NCBI RefSeq assembly: GCF_022179225.1
Contig: NZ_BPQL01000024.1
Span: 1 to 38,529 of the forward strand
Length of the DNA: 38,529 nucleotides
Reading direction: 5' to 3'
From: Methylobacterium goesingense
GTDB taxonomy: Bacteria > Pseudomonadota > Alphaproteobacteria > Rhizobiales > Beijerinckiaceae
Shown here in pieces: positions 31,761-38,529 of this stretch; positions within the stretch are counted from its first letter, which is position 1; every line of letters starts with the position of its first letter. Position numbers and translations under genes: made by a program. The notes under the pieces were generated by a model, which worked only from the letters and a program-made list of their open reading frames with translations, did not search any database and was not told the DNA's origin.

Positions 31761-33980
31761 ATGAAGTTCGATCAGCCCGCGGGGCAGAACCCGATCGACC
31801 AGATGAAGGTGGTGGGCAAGGCCACCGACCGCATCGACGGCAAGTTCAAGACCACCGGCACGGCGCCCTATGCCTACGAGCGCCACGACGTGGCGGCGAA
31901 CCAGGCCTACGGCTACGTTCTCGGGGCCGGCATCGCCAAGGGCCGGATTCGCGCCATCGACACCGTCGCCGCCAAGCGGTCTCCGGGCGTCGTCGCCATC
32001 GTCACCACCCTGGACATGCCCAAGCTGGGCCTCGGCAAGATGAACGCCGCGAACCTGTTCGGTGGCGCCGAGATCCAGCACTACCATCAGGCCATCGCCG
32101 TGGTGGTGGCCGAGACCTTCGAGCAGGCCCGCGCTGCCGCCTTCCTGATCAAGGTCGACTATGCCCGCGCGGCAGGCAAATTCGACCTCGCGGCCGAGGC
32201 CGGGGGCGCCAAGCCGGTTCCCGGCGACAGCGGCGAGGGCAGCGGCGGCGGTAGCGAGGACCGGCGCGGCGACTTCGAGGGCGCGTTCGCGGCCGCCCCC
32301 GTCAAGTTCGACCAGACCTACACGACGCCGGACGAGAGCCACGCGATGATGGAGCCGCACGCGACCATCGCGGCCTGGGAGGGCGACAAGCTCACCCTGT
32401 GGACCTCCAACCAGATGATCGCCTGGACCAAGGGCAGCATCGCCAAGATCCTCGATATCCCGGCCGAGTCGATCCGCATCGACTCGCCCTATATCGGCGG
32501 CGGCTTCGGTGGAAAGCTGTTCGTGCGCTCTGACGCCGTGGTGGCGGCCCTGGCCGCCAAGGCTGCCGGGCGTCCCGTCAAGGTCGCGCTCACCCGGCCT
32601 CTGGTCATCAACAACACCACGCACCGGCCGGCCACCATCCAGCGTATCCGCATCGGCGCGACCCCGGACGGAACGATCACCGCCATCGCGCACGAGAGCA
32701 CCTCGGGCAACCTGGACGGCGGCAAGCCCGAGACGGCGGTGGACCAGACCAAGCTGCTCTACGCGGGCGCCAACCGCCTCACCGCGATGAAGCTCGCGCA
32801 TCTTGATCTGCCCGAGGGCAACTCGATGCGGGCGCCGGGCGAGGCCCCCGGCCTGATGGCCCTCGAGATCGCCATGGACGAGATGGCGGAAAAGCTTGGG
32901 CTCGACCCCGTGGCCTTCCGGATCCGCAACGACACCCAGGTCGATCCAGGACACCCCGAGCGCCCGTTCTCGCACCGGAACCTCGTGGGCTGCCTCAAGC
33001 TCGGCGCGGAGAAGTTCGGCTGGGACAAGCGCAACGCCAAGCCCGGTCAGGTCCGGGACGGCCGCTGGCTCGTGGGCATCGGCATGGCGGCGGGCTTCCG
33101 CAACAACCTGCTGATGAAGTCGGGCGCCCGCGTTCGGCTCGGCCGCGACGGCCTCGTCACGGTCGAAACGGACATGACCGACATCGGCACCGGCAGCTAC
33201 ACCATCATCGCCCAGACCGCGGCGGAGATGATGGGCGTCACCCTCGACAAGGTGGTGGTGCGCCTCGGCGACTCGAACTTCCCGGTCTCGGCCGGATCGG
33301 GCGGACAGTTCGGCGCGAACAACGCCACCTCCGGCGTCTACGCGGCCTGCGTGAAGTTGCGGGAGGCGGTGGCCCAGAGGCTCGGCTTCAACTCGGCCGA
33401 CGTCCTGTTCGAGGACGGCAATGTCCGTTCCGGCAACCGGACCGAGACGCTGGGCAAGGCGGCGAGCGACGGCGACCTCGTGGGCGAGGATTCCATCGAG
33501 TACGGCGATCTCGCCAAAAAGCAGCAGCAATCGACCTTCGCGGGGCACTTCGTGGAGGTGGGCGTCGACGTCGACACCGCCGAGGTCCGGGTGCGGCGCA
33601 TGCTGGCGGTCTGCGCGGCCGGGCGCATCCTCAACCCGAAATCGGCGCGCAGCCAGGTCATCGGCGGCATGACCATGGGTGTCGGCGGAGCGCTGATGGA
33701 GGAACTCGCCGTCGACACGCGGCGCGGCTTCTTCGTCAACCACGATCTGGCCGGCTACGAGGTGCCGGTGCATGCCGACATTCCCCACCAGGAGGTGATC
33801 TTCCTCGACGAGGCCGATCCGCAATCCTCGCCCATGAAGGCCAAGGGCGTGGGCGAGCTCGGCATCTGCGGTGTCGGCGCGGCGGTGGCCAACGCCATCT
33901 ACAACGCCACCGGGGTGCGGGTGCGGGATTATCCCATCACCCTCGACAAGCTCCTCGACCGCATGCCGGACGCGGCGTGA
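31761..33980 (+). CDS. paoC: Periplasmic aldehyde oxidoreductase, molybdopterin subunit PaoC/YagR-like
   Basis: The 739-residue catalytic subunit, expected to carry a molybdopterin cytosine dinucleotide cofactor. Family motifs include DRIDGKFKTTGTAPYAYERH, AMMEPHATIAAWEGDKLTLW, YIGGGFGGKLFVRSDAVVAA, APGEAPGLMALEIAMDE, DIGTGSYTIIAQTAAEMMGV, GSGGQFGANNATSGVYAAC and the catalytic base Glu699 in KGVGELGICG. A hydrophilic GDSGEGSGGGSEDRRGD insert at about 155-171 is longer than in the E. coli protein. There is no leader peptide. No dedicated MCD insertion chaperone (PaoD/XdhC-type) gene follows in the window; instead the stop overlaps the GTG of a RibD-C-like reductase. Confidence 0.95.
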   Translation: MKFDQPAGQNPIDQMKVVGKATDRIDGKFKTTGTAPYAYERHDVAANQAYGYVLGAGIAKGRIRAIDTVAAKRSPGVVAIVTTLDMPKLGLGKMNAANLFGGAEIQHYHQAIAVVVAETFEQARAAAFLIKVDYARAAGKFDLAAEAGGAKPVPGDSGEGSGGGSEDRRGDFEGAFAAAPVKFDQTYTTPDESHAMMEPHATIAAWEGDKLTLWTSNQMIAWTKGSIAKILDIPAESIRIDSPYIGGGFGGKLFVRSDAVVAALAAKAAGRPVKVALTRPLVINNTTHRPATIQRIRIGATPDGTITAIAHESTSGNLDGGKPETAVDQTKLLYAGANRLTAMKLAHLDLPEGNSMRAPGEAPGLMALEIAMDEMAEKLGLDPVAFRIRNDTQVDPGHPERPFSHRNLVGCLKLGAEKFGWDKRNAKPGQVRDGRWLVGIGMAAGFRNNLLMKSGARVRLGRDGLVTVETDMTDIGTGSYTIIAQTAAEMMGVTLDKVVVRLGDSNFPVSAGSGGQFGANNATSGVYAACVKLREAVAQRLGFNSADVLFEDGNVRSGNRTETLGKAASDGDLVGEDSIEYGDLAKKQQQSTFAGHFVEVGVDVDTAEVRVRRMLAVCAAGRILNPKSARSQVIGGMTMGVGGALMEELAVDTRRGFFVNHDLAGYEVPVHADIPHQEVIFLDEADPQSSPMKAKGVGELGICGVGAAVANAIYNATGVRVRDYPITLDKLLDRMPDAA

Positions 33981-34726
33981 CGTCGTCCGGCATGCGCCGG
34001 TCCGCGCGGCCCCGCATCATCTGCCACATGACGAGTTCCGTCGACGGACGGCTCCTCGTCGATCGGTGGACGCCCCCCGCCGGGGGCGTCGCGGCGGGCC
34101 TCGTGCACCGGCATTACGAGGCCACCGCCGCGCGCCTCGCGGCGGAGGGCTGGATCGTCGGCCGCACCACCATGGCGGAGATCGCGGATGGCGGGGCGCC
34201 GGGAGCGCCGGCCCCGGTCGACGGCGATTTGCGGAAGACGCATCGCGGCGACCGGAGGGGCCGCGACCTCGCGGTCGCCATCGACCCTCACGGCAAGGTG
34301 CCTTACGGCCGGGACGAAGCGGGGGGCGACCACATCGTCGCCGTCCTCGGGGAGGGCGTTCCGGACGCCTACCTCGCCGAACTCCGCCGGGACGGCGTCT
34401 CCTACCTGTTCGCCGGCCCGGACGGGCGCGACCTCGCGCTGGCTCTCGACACCCTGGGCGAGACCTTCGGCGTGCGAACCCTGCTGCTGGAAGGCGGCGG
34501 CATCATCAACGGCGCCTTCCTGAAGGCCGGGCTGATCGACGAGATCAGCCTCCTGATCTCCCCGGCCATCGACGGCCTGTCGGGCGTGCCGAGCGTGTTC
34601 GAGTATCTCGGGGCTCCGGGCGAGAAGCCCGCCGCTGGCCACGCCCTGCGCCACCTCGGGACCGAGACCCTGGAGGGCGGCACCGTCTGGCTGCGCTACC
34701 GCGTCGAGGCGGCGCCCGACGCCTGA
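33977..34726 (+). CDS. Dihydrofolate reductase family / RibD C-terminal domain protein
   Basis: A 249-residue cytosolic reductase-fold protein. RPRIICHMTSSVDGRLLVDR (about 12-31) is the start of the RibD-C/DHFR fold, GWIVGRTTMAEI (about 58-69) follows, and VRTLLLEGGGIINGAFLKAG, LIDEISLLISPAI is the classic RibD C-terminal signature with an NADPH-binding glycine loop. There is no deaminase domain, so it is not full RibD. GTG 33977 overlaps the paoC stop; an ATG at 33992 is an alternative. The coupling to paoC suggests a shared transcript. The substrate is unknown; pyrimidine or pterin-like reduction is the family norm. Confidence 0.88.
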   Translation: MTSSGMRRSARPRIICHMTSSVDGRLLVDRWTPPAGGVAAGLVHRHYEATAARLAAEGWIVGRTTMAEIADGGAPGAPAPVDGDLRKTHRGDRRGRDLAVAIDPHGKVPYGRDEAGGDHIVAVLGEGVPDAYLAELRRDGVSYLFAGPDGRDLALALDTLGETFGVRTLLLEGGGIINGAFLKAGLIDEISLLISPAIDGLSGVPSVFEYLGAPGEKPAAGHALRHLGTETLEGGTVWLRYRVEAAPDA

Positions 34727-34875
34727 GAGTTTTTCCAGAACCGTCGCGGATCCAGGGCGTTGGCGGGGGCGGCCTCCCGCCGTCACCCCGACGGTCGTGG
34801 TGCCGGACCGCGCAGGCCTTTAGGCCCTTCACGGGTCGGGGGCGGCGTGATGGGCCCGCGCCGGAAGGACGATCG

Positions 34876-35454
34876 ATGAAGGCCGAGATCCTGAATCTCC
34901 GCACCCTGCACGCGGGCTGGAGCAGGTTCCTGCTGGCACGGGTGCGCCTCGCCGATGGCACGGAGGCCGAGCGTGAGATCGAGGACCACGGCGATTCGGT
35001 CGGTGTATTGCCCTACGATCCCGAGCGCCGGGTCGCGACCTTAGTGCGGGAATTGCGCGTGCCGGCCCTCTACGCGGCCGGCGAGCAGAGCCAGCTCGAG
35101 GCGCCGGCCGGCCTGATCGACGCGGGGCCGCCCGAGGAGAATGCCCGGCGCGAGGTGCTGGAAGAGACCGGCCTGCGCCTGCATGACCTGGAGCCCCTCG
35201 GCGCGACCTATTCCTGCGGCGGTATCTCCACCGAGCGCATCCACCTGTTTCTGGCCGGCTATCGAGCCTCCGACCGGGTCGACGGCGGTGGCGGCGCGAA
35301 GGGCGAGCACGAGAACATCAAGGTCGTCGAGATGCCGCTGGTCGACCTAGCGAACCTGGCCGATCGCGGCGAACTCACCGACCTGAAGACCTTGACCCTC
35401 GTCCTCGCCCTGCGGGTGCGGCGACCGGACCTGTTCGCCGCGGCGGAATCCTAG
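34876..35454 (+). CDS. NUDIX nucleoside-diphosphate-sugar hydrolase (NudK/AdpP type)
   Basis: A 192-residue NUDIX hydrolase that would cleave nucleoside diphosphate derivatives such as ADP-ribose or GDP-mannose. The Nudix box reads AGLIDAGPPEENARREVLEE followed by TGL. The catalytic REVLEETG core is intact, while the leading Glu is replaced by Pro and the spacer is six rather than seven residues, as in NudK-like members. ESQLEAPAGL-type strand (EQSQLEAPAGLID), YSCGGISTERIHLFLAGY and the C-terminal DLKTLTLVLALRVRRPDLF match the NudK/AdpP (YffH) group. ATG 34876 follows GGAAGGACGATCG. Its TAG overlaps the fabI TAG on the other strand (CTAG). Confidence 0.9.
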   Translation: MKAEILNLRTLHAGWSRFLLARVRLADGTEAEREIEDHGDSVGVLPYDPERRVATLVRELRVPALYAAGEQSQLEAPAGLIDAGPPEENARREVLEETGLRLHDLEPLGATYSCGGISTERIHLFLAGYRASDRVDGGGGAKGEHENIKVVEMPLVDLANLADRGELTDLKTLTLVLALRVRRPDLFAAAES

Positions 35455-36284
35455 ACCGCGTCGCCGATGACGCCGGCCTCGTCCTGCGCCTGGAGCACAT
35501 CGGGGCGGGGCATCGAGATGATATTGTAGCCGGAATCGACGAAGTGGATCTCGCCGGTCACGCCGCCCGAGAGGTCCGAGAGCAGGTACATGGCCGAGCC
35601 GCCGACCTCCTCCTGCGTCACCGTCCGGCGCAAGGGGGCGTGGGCCTTCTGGTGATTGAACATCAGACGGGCATCCGCGATGCCGGCACCCGCCAGGGTC
35701 CGCATCGGGCCGGCCGAGAGGGCGTTGACCCGGATGCCGTCCGGACCGAGATCCCCCGCGAGGTAGCGCACGGACGCTTCCAGCGCCGCCTTGGCGACAC
35801 CCATGACGTTGTAGTTCGGCATGATCCGGGTGGAGCCGCCATAGGTGAGCGTGAGAAGGGAGCCGCCGCGCGGCATCCGCTTGGCCGCGCGCTGGGCGAT
35901 CTCGGTGAAGGAGAAGCACGAGATCGTCATCGTGCGCGAAAAATTCTCGCGGGTGGTGACGTCGACGTAGCGGCCCTTGAGCTGGCCCTTGTCGGAGAAG
36001 CCGATGGCGTGGACGACGAAGTCGAGGCCTTCGGGAAAGCGCGCGTCGAGGGCGGTGAACAGCGCGTTGACGCTGGCGATATCCTCGACGTCGCAGGGCA
36101 GCACGATGTCCGATCCGACGGAGGCGGCGAGCGGCGTCACACGGCGGCCGAGAGCATCGCCCTGGTAGGTGAAGGCGAGTTCCGCCCCGTGTCGGTGCAA
36201 GACCTTGGCAATGCCCCAGGCGATCGAGTGATCGTTGGCGACCCCCATGATGAGGCCGCGCTTACCCGCCATCAAACCCGTCAT
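35451..36284 (-). CDS. fabI: Enoyl-[acyl-carrier-protein] reductase (NADH) FabI
   Basis: Cytosolic enzyme catalysing the last reduction of each type II fatty acid elongation cycle; the target of triclosan and isoniazid-like inhibitors. At 277 residues it is of normal length. GKRGLIMGVANDHSIAWGIA (7-26) is the FabI cofactor site, DFVVHAIGFSDKGQLKGRYV is family-specific, and the active site is Tyr148, Tyr158 and Lys165 (Y-x6-K; TYGGSTRIMPNYNVMGVAKA). GIRVNALSAGPMRTLAGAGI and GEIHFVDSGYNIISMP are typical. ATG 36284 is used; an in-frame ATG at residue 5 is possible. It is separated from fabB by 423 bases that include a small membrane-protein gene. Confidence 0.97.
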   Translation of the reverse strand: MTGLMAGKRGLIMGVANDHSIAWGIAKVLHRHGAELAFTYQGDALGRRVTPLAASVGSDIVLPCDVEDIASVNALFTALDARFPEGLDFVVHAIGFSDKGQLKGRYVDVTTRENFSRTMTISCFSFTEIAQRAAKRMPRGGSLLTLTYGGSTRIMPNYNVMGVAKAALEASVRYLAGDLGPDGIRVNALSAGPMRTLAGAGIADARLMFNHQKAHAPLRRTVTQEEVGGSAMYLLSDLSGGVTGEIHFVDSGYNIISMPRPDVLQAQDEAGVIGDAV

Positions 36285-36386
36285 GCTTCATCCCTGGACG
36301 CAGAACCCGGGCCCTGGCGACCCGTCTTGGTGTGGGATGAGGCTTACGCGGGGGTCGCTGACCTGTCCAATCGCCAAGCACCTGTC

Positions 36387-36403
36387 TGGTCCGTTCTGGA
36401 CCA
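36387..36403. promoter_or_regulatory. Dyad upstream of fabI
   Basis: TGGTCC-GTTCT-GGACCA is a perfect 6+5+6 dyad about 103-119 bases before the fabI ATG, in the only promoter-bearing space of that gene. It could be an operator for a fatty-acid regulator. There is no other support. Confidence 0.25.
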
Positions 36404-36423
36404 ATCTCATCCCCGAAACGAAG

Positions 36424-36459
36424 AGGCCTCGTGCCGGCGTTGGCGCCGGCACGAGGCCT
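36424..36459 (-). terminator. Strong 16-bp hairpin after the 38-residue membrane protein gene
   Basis: AGGCCTCGTGCCGGCG (36424-36439) pairs perfectly with CGCCGGCACGAGGCCT (36444-36459) around a TTGG loop. Read on the minus strand it lies 30 bases after the stop of the small gene and is followed by CTTCGTTTC, a modest T-rich tail, so it is a likely terminator insulating fabI from upstream transcription. Confidence 0.7.
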
Positions 36460-36489
36460 GAACTCTGGAAAGCAAGGACGGTCCGGAGC

Positions 36490-36606
36490 CTAGAAGTATC
36501 CGTCCGTGTCGCAGTTCGCGCGGTCGATGATGGCCTGCTTGACGAACACGGCAGCCGTTCCGGCAATGGCTAGGCCGCCGACCGTCCCAAGGGTGAACCA
36601 AAGCAT
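36490..36606 (-). CDS. Small single-pass membrane protein (38 residues)
   Basis: ATG at 36606 opens a 38-codon frame ending TAG at 36490-36492. The product starts MLWFTLGTVGGLAIAGTAAV, then FVKQAIIDRANCDTDGYF. Residues 2-21 form a convincing transmembrane helix with small residues (GxxxG-like), followed by a short, charged tail with one Cys and a C-terminal aromatic. It has its own strong hairpin terminator 30 bases downstream and sits isolated between fabB and fabI, with another hairpin separating it from fabB, so it appears to be an independent transcription unit. The ribosome site is weak. I do not recognise the family. Similar tiny membrane proteins often go unannotated. Confidence 0.62.
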   Translation of the reverse strand: MLWFTLGTVGGLAIAGTAAVFVKQAIIDRANCDTDGYF

Positions 36607-36662
36607 AGCCGTACTTTCAATCCCGTCCTGCAGGAAAGTAACGCAGGTCCGTGTTGCAAGTT

Positions 36663-36684
36663 CCTTGAGCCCTTCGGCTCAAGG
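36663..36684 (-). terminator. Hairpin downstream of fabB
   Basis: CCTTGAGCC (36663-36671) pairs perfectly with GGCTCAAGG (36676-36684) around CTTC. It lies 24 bases past the fabB stop on the minus strand and ahead of the small membrane-protein gene. The stem fits a terminator; the following minus-strand bases are AACTTGCAAC, so the U-tract is poor. Confidence 0.55.
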
Positions 36685-36707
36685 TTCGGCCAGCTTTGCG
36701 CATAAGC

Positions 36708-37934
36708 TTAAGCGTCGACGTTTTTCAGGACCAGGGTCGCGTTGGTGCCGCCGAAGCCGAAGGAATTCGAGAGGACGTGGCTGAGCTTGGCCCCGTCACG
36801 GCGCTGGCGCAGGATCGGCATGTCGGCGAAGGCCGGGTCGATCTCGTCGATATGCGCGCTCTCGCAGATGAAATCGTTGTTCATCATGAGGAGCGAGTAG
36901 ATCGCCTCCTGCACGCCCGTCGCCCCGAGGGAATGGCCGGTGAGCGACTTGGTGGCGGCGATCGGCGGGCAGGCATCGCCGCGTCCGAAGACCTCGCGGA
37001 TCGCCTCGATCTCCTTGGCATCCCCCACCGGCGTGGCGGTGGCGTGCGGGTTGATGTAGTCGATCGGCGCGCCCTTCAGGCCATCGATCGCCTGACGCAT
37101 GCAGCGCACCGCGCCCTCGCCGGAGGGCGCGACCATGTCGTACCCGTCCGAGGTAGCGCCGTAGCCGGCGATCTCGCCGTAGATCGTCGCGCCGCGCGCC
37201 TTGGCGTGCTCGTATTCCTCCAGCACCAGCACGCCGGCGCCGCCCGCGATGACGAAGCCGTCGCGGTTGACGTCATAGGCCCGCGAGGCCCGCGCCGGGG
37301 TGTCGTTGTATTTCGAGGACATGGCGCCCATGGCGTCGAACAGCACCGAAAGGGTCCAGTCGAGGTCCTCGCAGCCGCCCGCGAAGATGATGTCCTGGCG
37401 CCCGCCCTGGATCACCTCGGCGGCGTTGCCGATGCAGTGGTTCGAGGTCGCGCAGGCGGACGAGATCGAATAGTTCACGCCCTTGATCTTGAACCAGGTC
37501 GCCAGCGTCGCGGATGCGGTGGAGGACATCGCCTTCGGCACCGCAAACGGGCCGACGCGCTTCGGGCCTTTCTCCAACGCGATGGCGGCGGACTCGACGA
37601 TGACCTTCGTGGAGGGGCCGCCCGAGCCCATGATGATGCCGGTGCGGTCGTTCGAGACGTCGCTCGCCTCCAGGCCCGCAGCCTTGATGGCCTGGTCCAT
37701 GGCGACATGGTTCCAGGCGGTGCCGCCGCCGTGGAAGCGCATGGCGCGCCGGTCGACGACGCCCTCCGGATCGAGGGTGGGGCGGCCCTCGACCTGACTG
37801 CGGAAGCCGTGCTCCGCGTAAGACGCCGAATGCCCGATGCCGGACTTGGCCTCGCGGAGCGAGGCGAGGACTTCCTCGGTGTTGTTGCCGATGGATGAGA
37901 CGATGCCCATCCCGGTGATCACGACACGCCGCAT
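36708..37934 (-). CDS. fabB: 3-oxoacyl-[acyl-carrier-protein] synthase I FabB
   Basis: Cytosolic beta-ketoacyl-ACP synthase that condenses malonyl-ACP with acyl chains and, with FabA, is required for anaerobic-type unsaturated fatty acid synthesis. The 408-residue length matches E. coli FabB (406). The catalytic triad is Cys161 ([13 protein letters not shown]), His297 ([11 protein letters not shown]) and His334 ([10 protein letters not shown]). [14 protein letters not shown] is the normal C-terminus. ATG 37934 ([10 protein letters not shown]) follows GGAGAGCATCGTGTCC; a GTG two codons earlier is an alternative. It is downstream of fabA, 114 bases away on the same strand; fabA-fabB pairing is the classic alphaproteobacterial arrangement. 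Confidence 0.97.
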   Translation of the reverse strand: MRRVVITGMGIVSSIGNNTEEVLASLREAKSGIGHSASYAEHGFRSQVEGRPTLDPEGVVDRRAMRFHGGGTAWNHVAMDQAIKAAGLEASDVSNDRTGIIMGSGGPSTKVIVESAAIALEKGPKRVGPFAVPKAMSSTASATLATWFKIKGVNYSISSACATSNHCIGNAAEVIQGGRQDIIFAGGCEDLDWTLSVLFDAMGAMSSKYNDTPARASRAYDVNRDGFVIAGGAGVLVLEEYEHAKARGATIYGEIAGYGATSDGYDMVAPSGEGAVRCMRQAIDGLKGAPIDYINPHATATPVGDAKEIEAIREVFGRGDACPPIAATKSLTGHSLGATGVQEAIYSLLMMNNDFICESAHIDEIDPAFADMPILRQRRDGAKLSHVLSNSFGFGGTNATLVLKNVDA

Positions 37935-38048
37935 GGACACGATGCTCTCCGCCGCCGGGGCTTGTAGGTCGCGGCGCGCGTTCGGCGACCGCATCTTCGT
38001 GTTGTGTCAGGTAGGACCGGGAAGCCCCGATCTCAACCGCGCGGGCTC

Positions 38049-38529
38049 TCAGCCGCCCGCGGCGTCCGCCTGCGCCTGGAACAGCGCGACGCGCAAGTCC
38101 TTGGCCTCGTAGATGCGGGTGCCGTCGGCCTCCAGCCAGCCGTCGGCGATGCCCAGCACCAGCTTGCCCAGGCGCACGCGCTTGATGTCGATGCCGTAGA
38201 CGACCTGCTTCACCGTGGGCAGGACCTGATCCGAGAACTTGACCTCGCCGACGCCGAGCGCCCGGCCCCGTCCCGGAGCCCCGAGCCAGCCGAGATGGAA
38301 GCCCACGAGCTGCCAGAGGGCGTCGAGGCCGAGGCAGCCCGGCATCACCGGATCATTCTTAAAGTGGCAGCCGAAGAACCAGAGGTCCGGCCGGATGTCG
38401 AACTCGGCGCGCACGTGGCCCTTGCCGTGGGCGCCGCCCTCGCTGCCGATGGAGACGATGCGGTCGAACATCAGCATCGGCGGCAGCGGCAGCTGCGCGT
38501 TTCCGGCGCCGAACAGCTCGCCACGTCCG
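38049..38529 (-). CDS. fabA: 3-hydroxydecanoyl-[acyl-carrier-protein] dehydratase FabA (5' end off window)
   Basis: Bifunctional dehydratase/isomerase that introduces the cis double bond at the C10 stage of fatty acid synthesis. 160 codons are present, ending with TGA at 38049-38051. The frame is open through the window end, and the first visible residues are [20 protein letters not shown], which match FabA from about residue 12-18 onward, so only a short N-terminus is missing. The hot-dog active site [20 protein letters not shown] contains the catalytic His and, a few residues on, the Asp ([17 protein letters not shown]). The C-terminus [14 protein letters not shown] is normal. An internal ATG at 38477 is not the start. 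Confidence 0.96.
   Translation of the reverse strand, partial: GRGELFGAGNAQLPLPPMLMFDRIVSIGSEGGAHGKGHVRAEFDIRPDLWFFGCHFKNDPVMPGCLGLDALWQLVGFHLGWLGAPGRGRALGVGEVKFSDQVLPTVKQVVYGIDIKRVRLGKLVLGIADGWLEADGTRIYEAKDLRVALFQAQADAAGG

Noticed and set aside
31737..33824. A 695-codon minus-strand open frame opposite paoC
   Set aside because: Composition typical of antisense shadow; paoC is intact with known catalytic residues.

Overview
The window is high-GC, densely packed alphaproteobacterial DNA. It has short gaps, many 4-base ATGA/GTGA gene overlaps and frequent GTG/TTG starts. The fabA-fabB-fabI group, the glutathione-dependent formaldehyde pair (frmA-fghA), a sox cluster, Tat-exported molybdenum hydroxylases and dispersed G/C-rich palindromic repeats suggest Hyphomicrobiales, plausibly Methylobacteriaceae. 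This taxonomic guess is inferred from gene content only. No rRNA, tRNA, CRISPR array, transposase or prophage was seen.

Layout. 1-348: 5' part of a Tat-exported MmgE/PrpD-family protein, running off a window edge that is a perfect fold-back. 678-2492 (minus): a YceI-cytochrome b561-YceI operon, divergent from a LysR regulator (2605-3609). The distal yceI carries an in-frame TGA where a Trp is expected. 3675-5818: a YihY/BrkB membrane protein convergent with xerC. 5867-8004 (minus): fghA and frmA (formaldehyde to formate via glutathione), separated by a large palindromic repeat. 8221-8838: a DUF938 methyltransferase. 8851-11309 (minus): an alpha/beta hydrolase coupled to a GMC oxidoreductase, divergent from DoxX, a cupin-like protein, SMP-30 lactonase and a double VOC protein (11543-14229). 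14276-15019 (minus): a Crp/Fnr regulator.

15550-21812 is the most distinctive block. A two-subunit, IorAB-like molybdenum hydroxylase is followed, through start/stop overlaps, by flavocytochrome c sulfide dehydrogenase (fccA, fccB) and soxX, soxY, soxZ, soxA. soxB and soxCD are not in the window, and the SoxY C-terminus reads AACLEG instead of the canonical GGCGG swinging arm. The block looks like periplasmic sulfur oxidation feeding c-type cytochromes, with a molybdenum enzyme built in.

21949-23205 is a DadA-type D-amino acid dehydrogenase. Next comes an unusually AT-rich gap with a perfect hairpin, then a 1124-residue composite glycosyltransferase (23734-27108). 27179-29994 holds two paralogous LysR regulators flanking an SDR dehydrogenase; both LysR starts sit on the same TTCATA-N7-TTCATA direct repeat. 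30159-34726 is a paoABC-type periplasmic aldehyde oxidoreductase operon with a coupled RibD-C/DHFR-like reductase. 34876-35454 is a NUDIX hydrolase. 35451-38529 (minus) is the type II fatty acid set fabI, fabB and fabA (5' end off the window), with an overlooked 38-residue membrane miniprotein between fabB and fabI.
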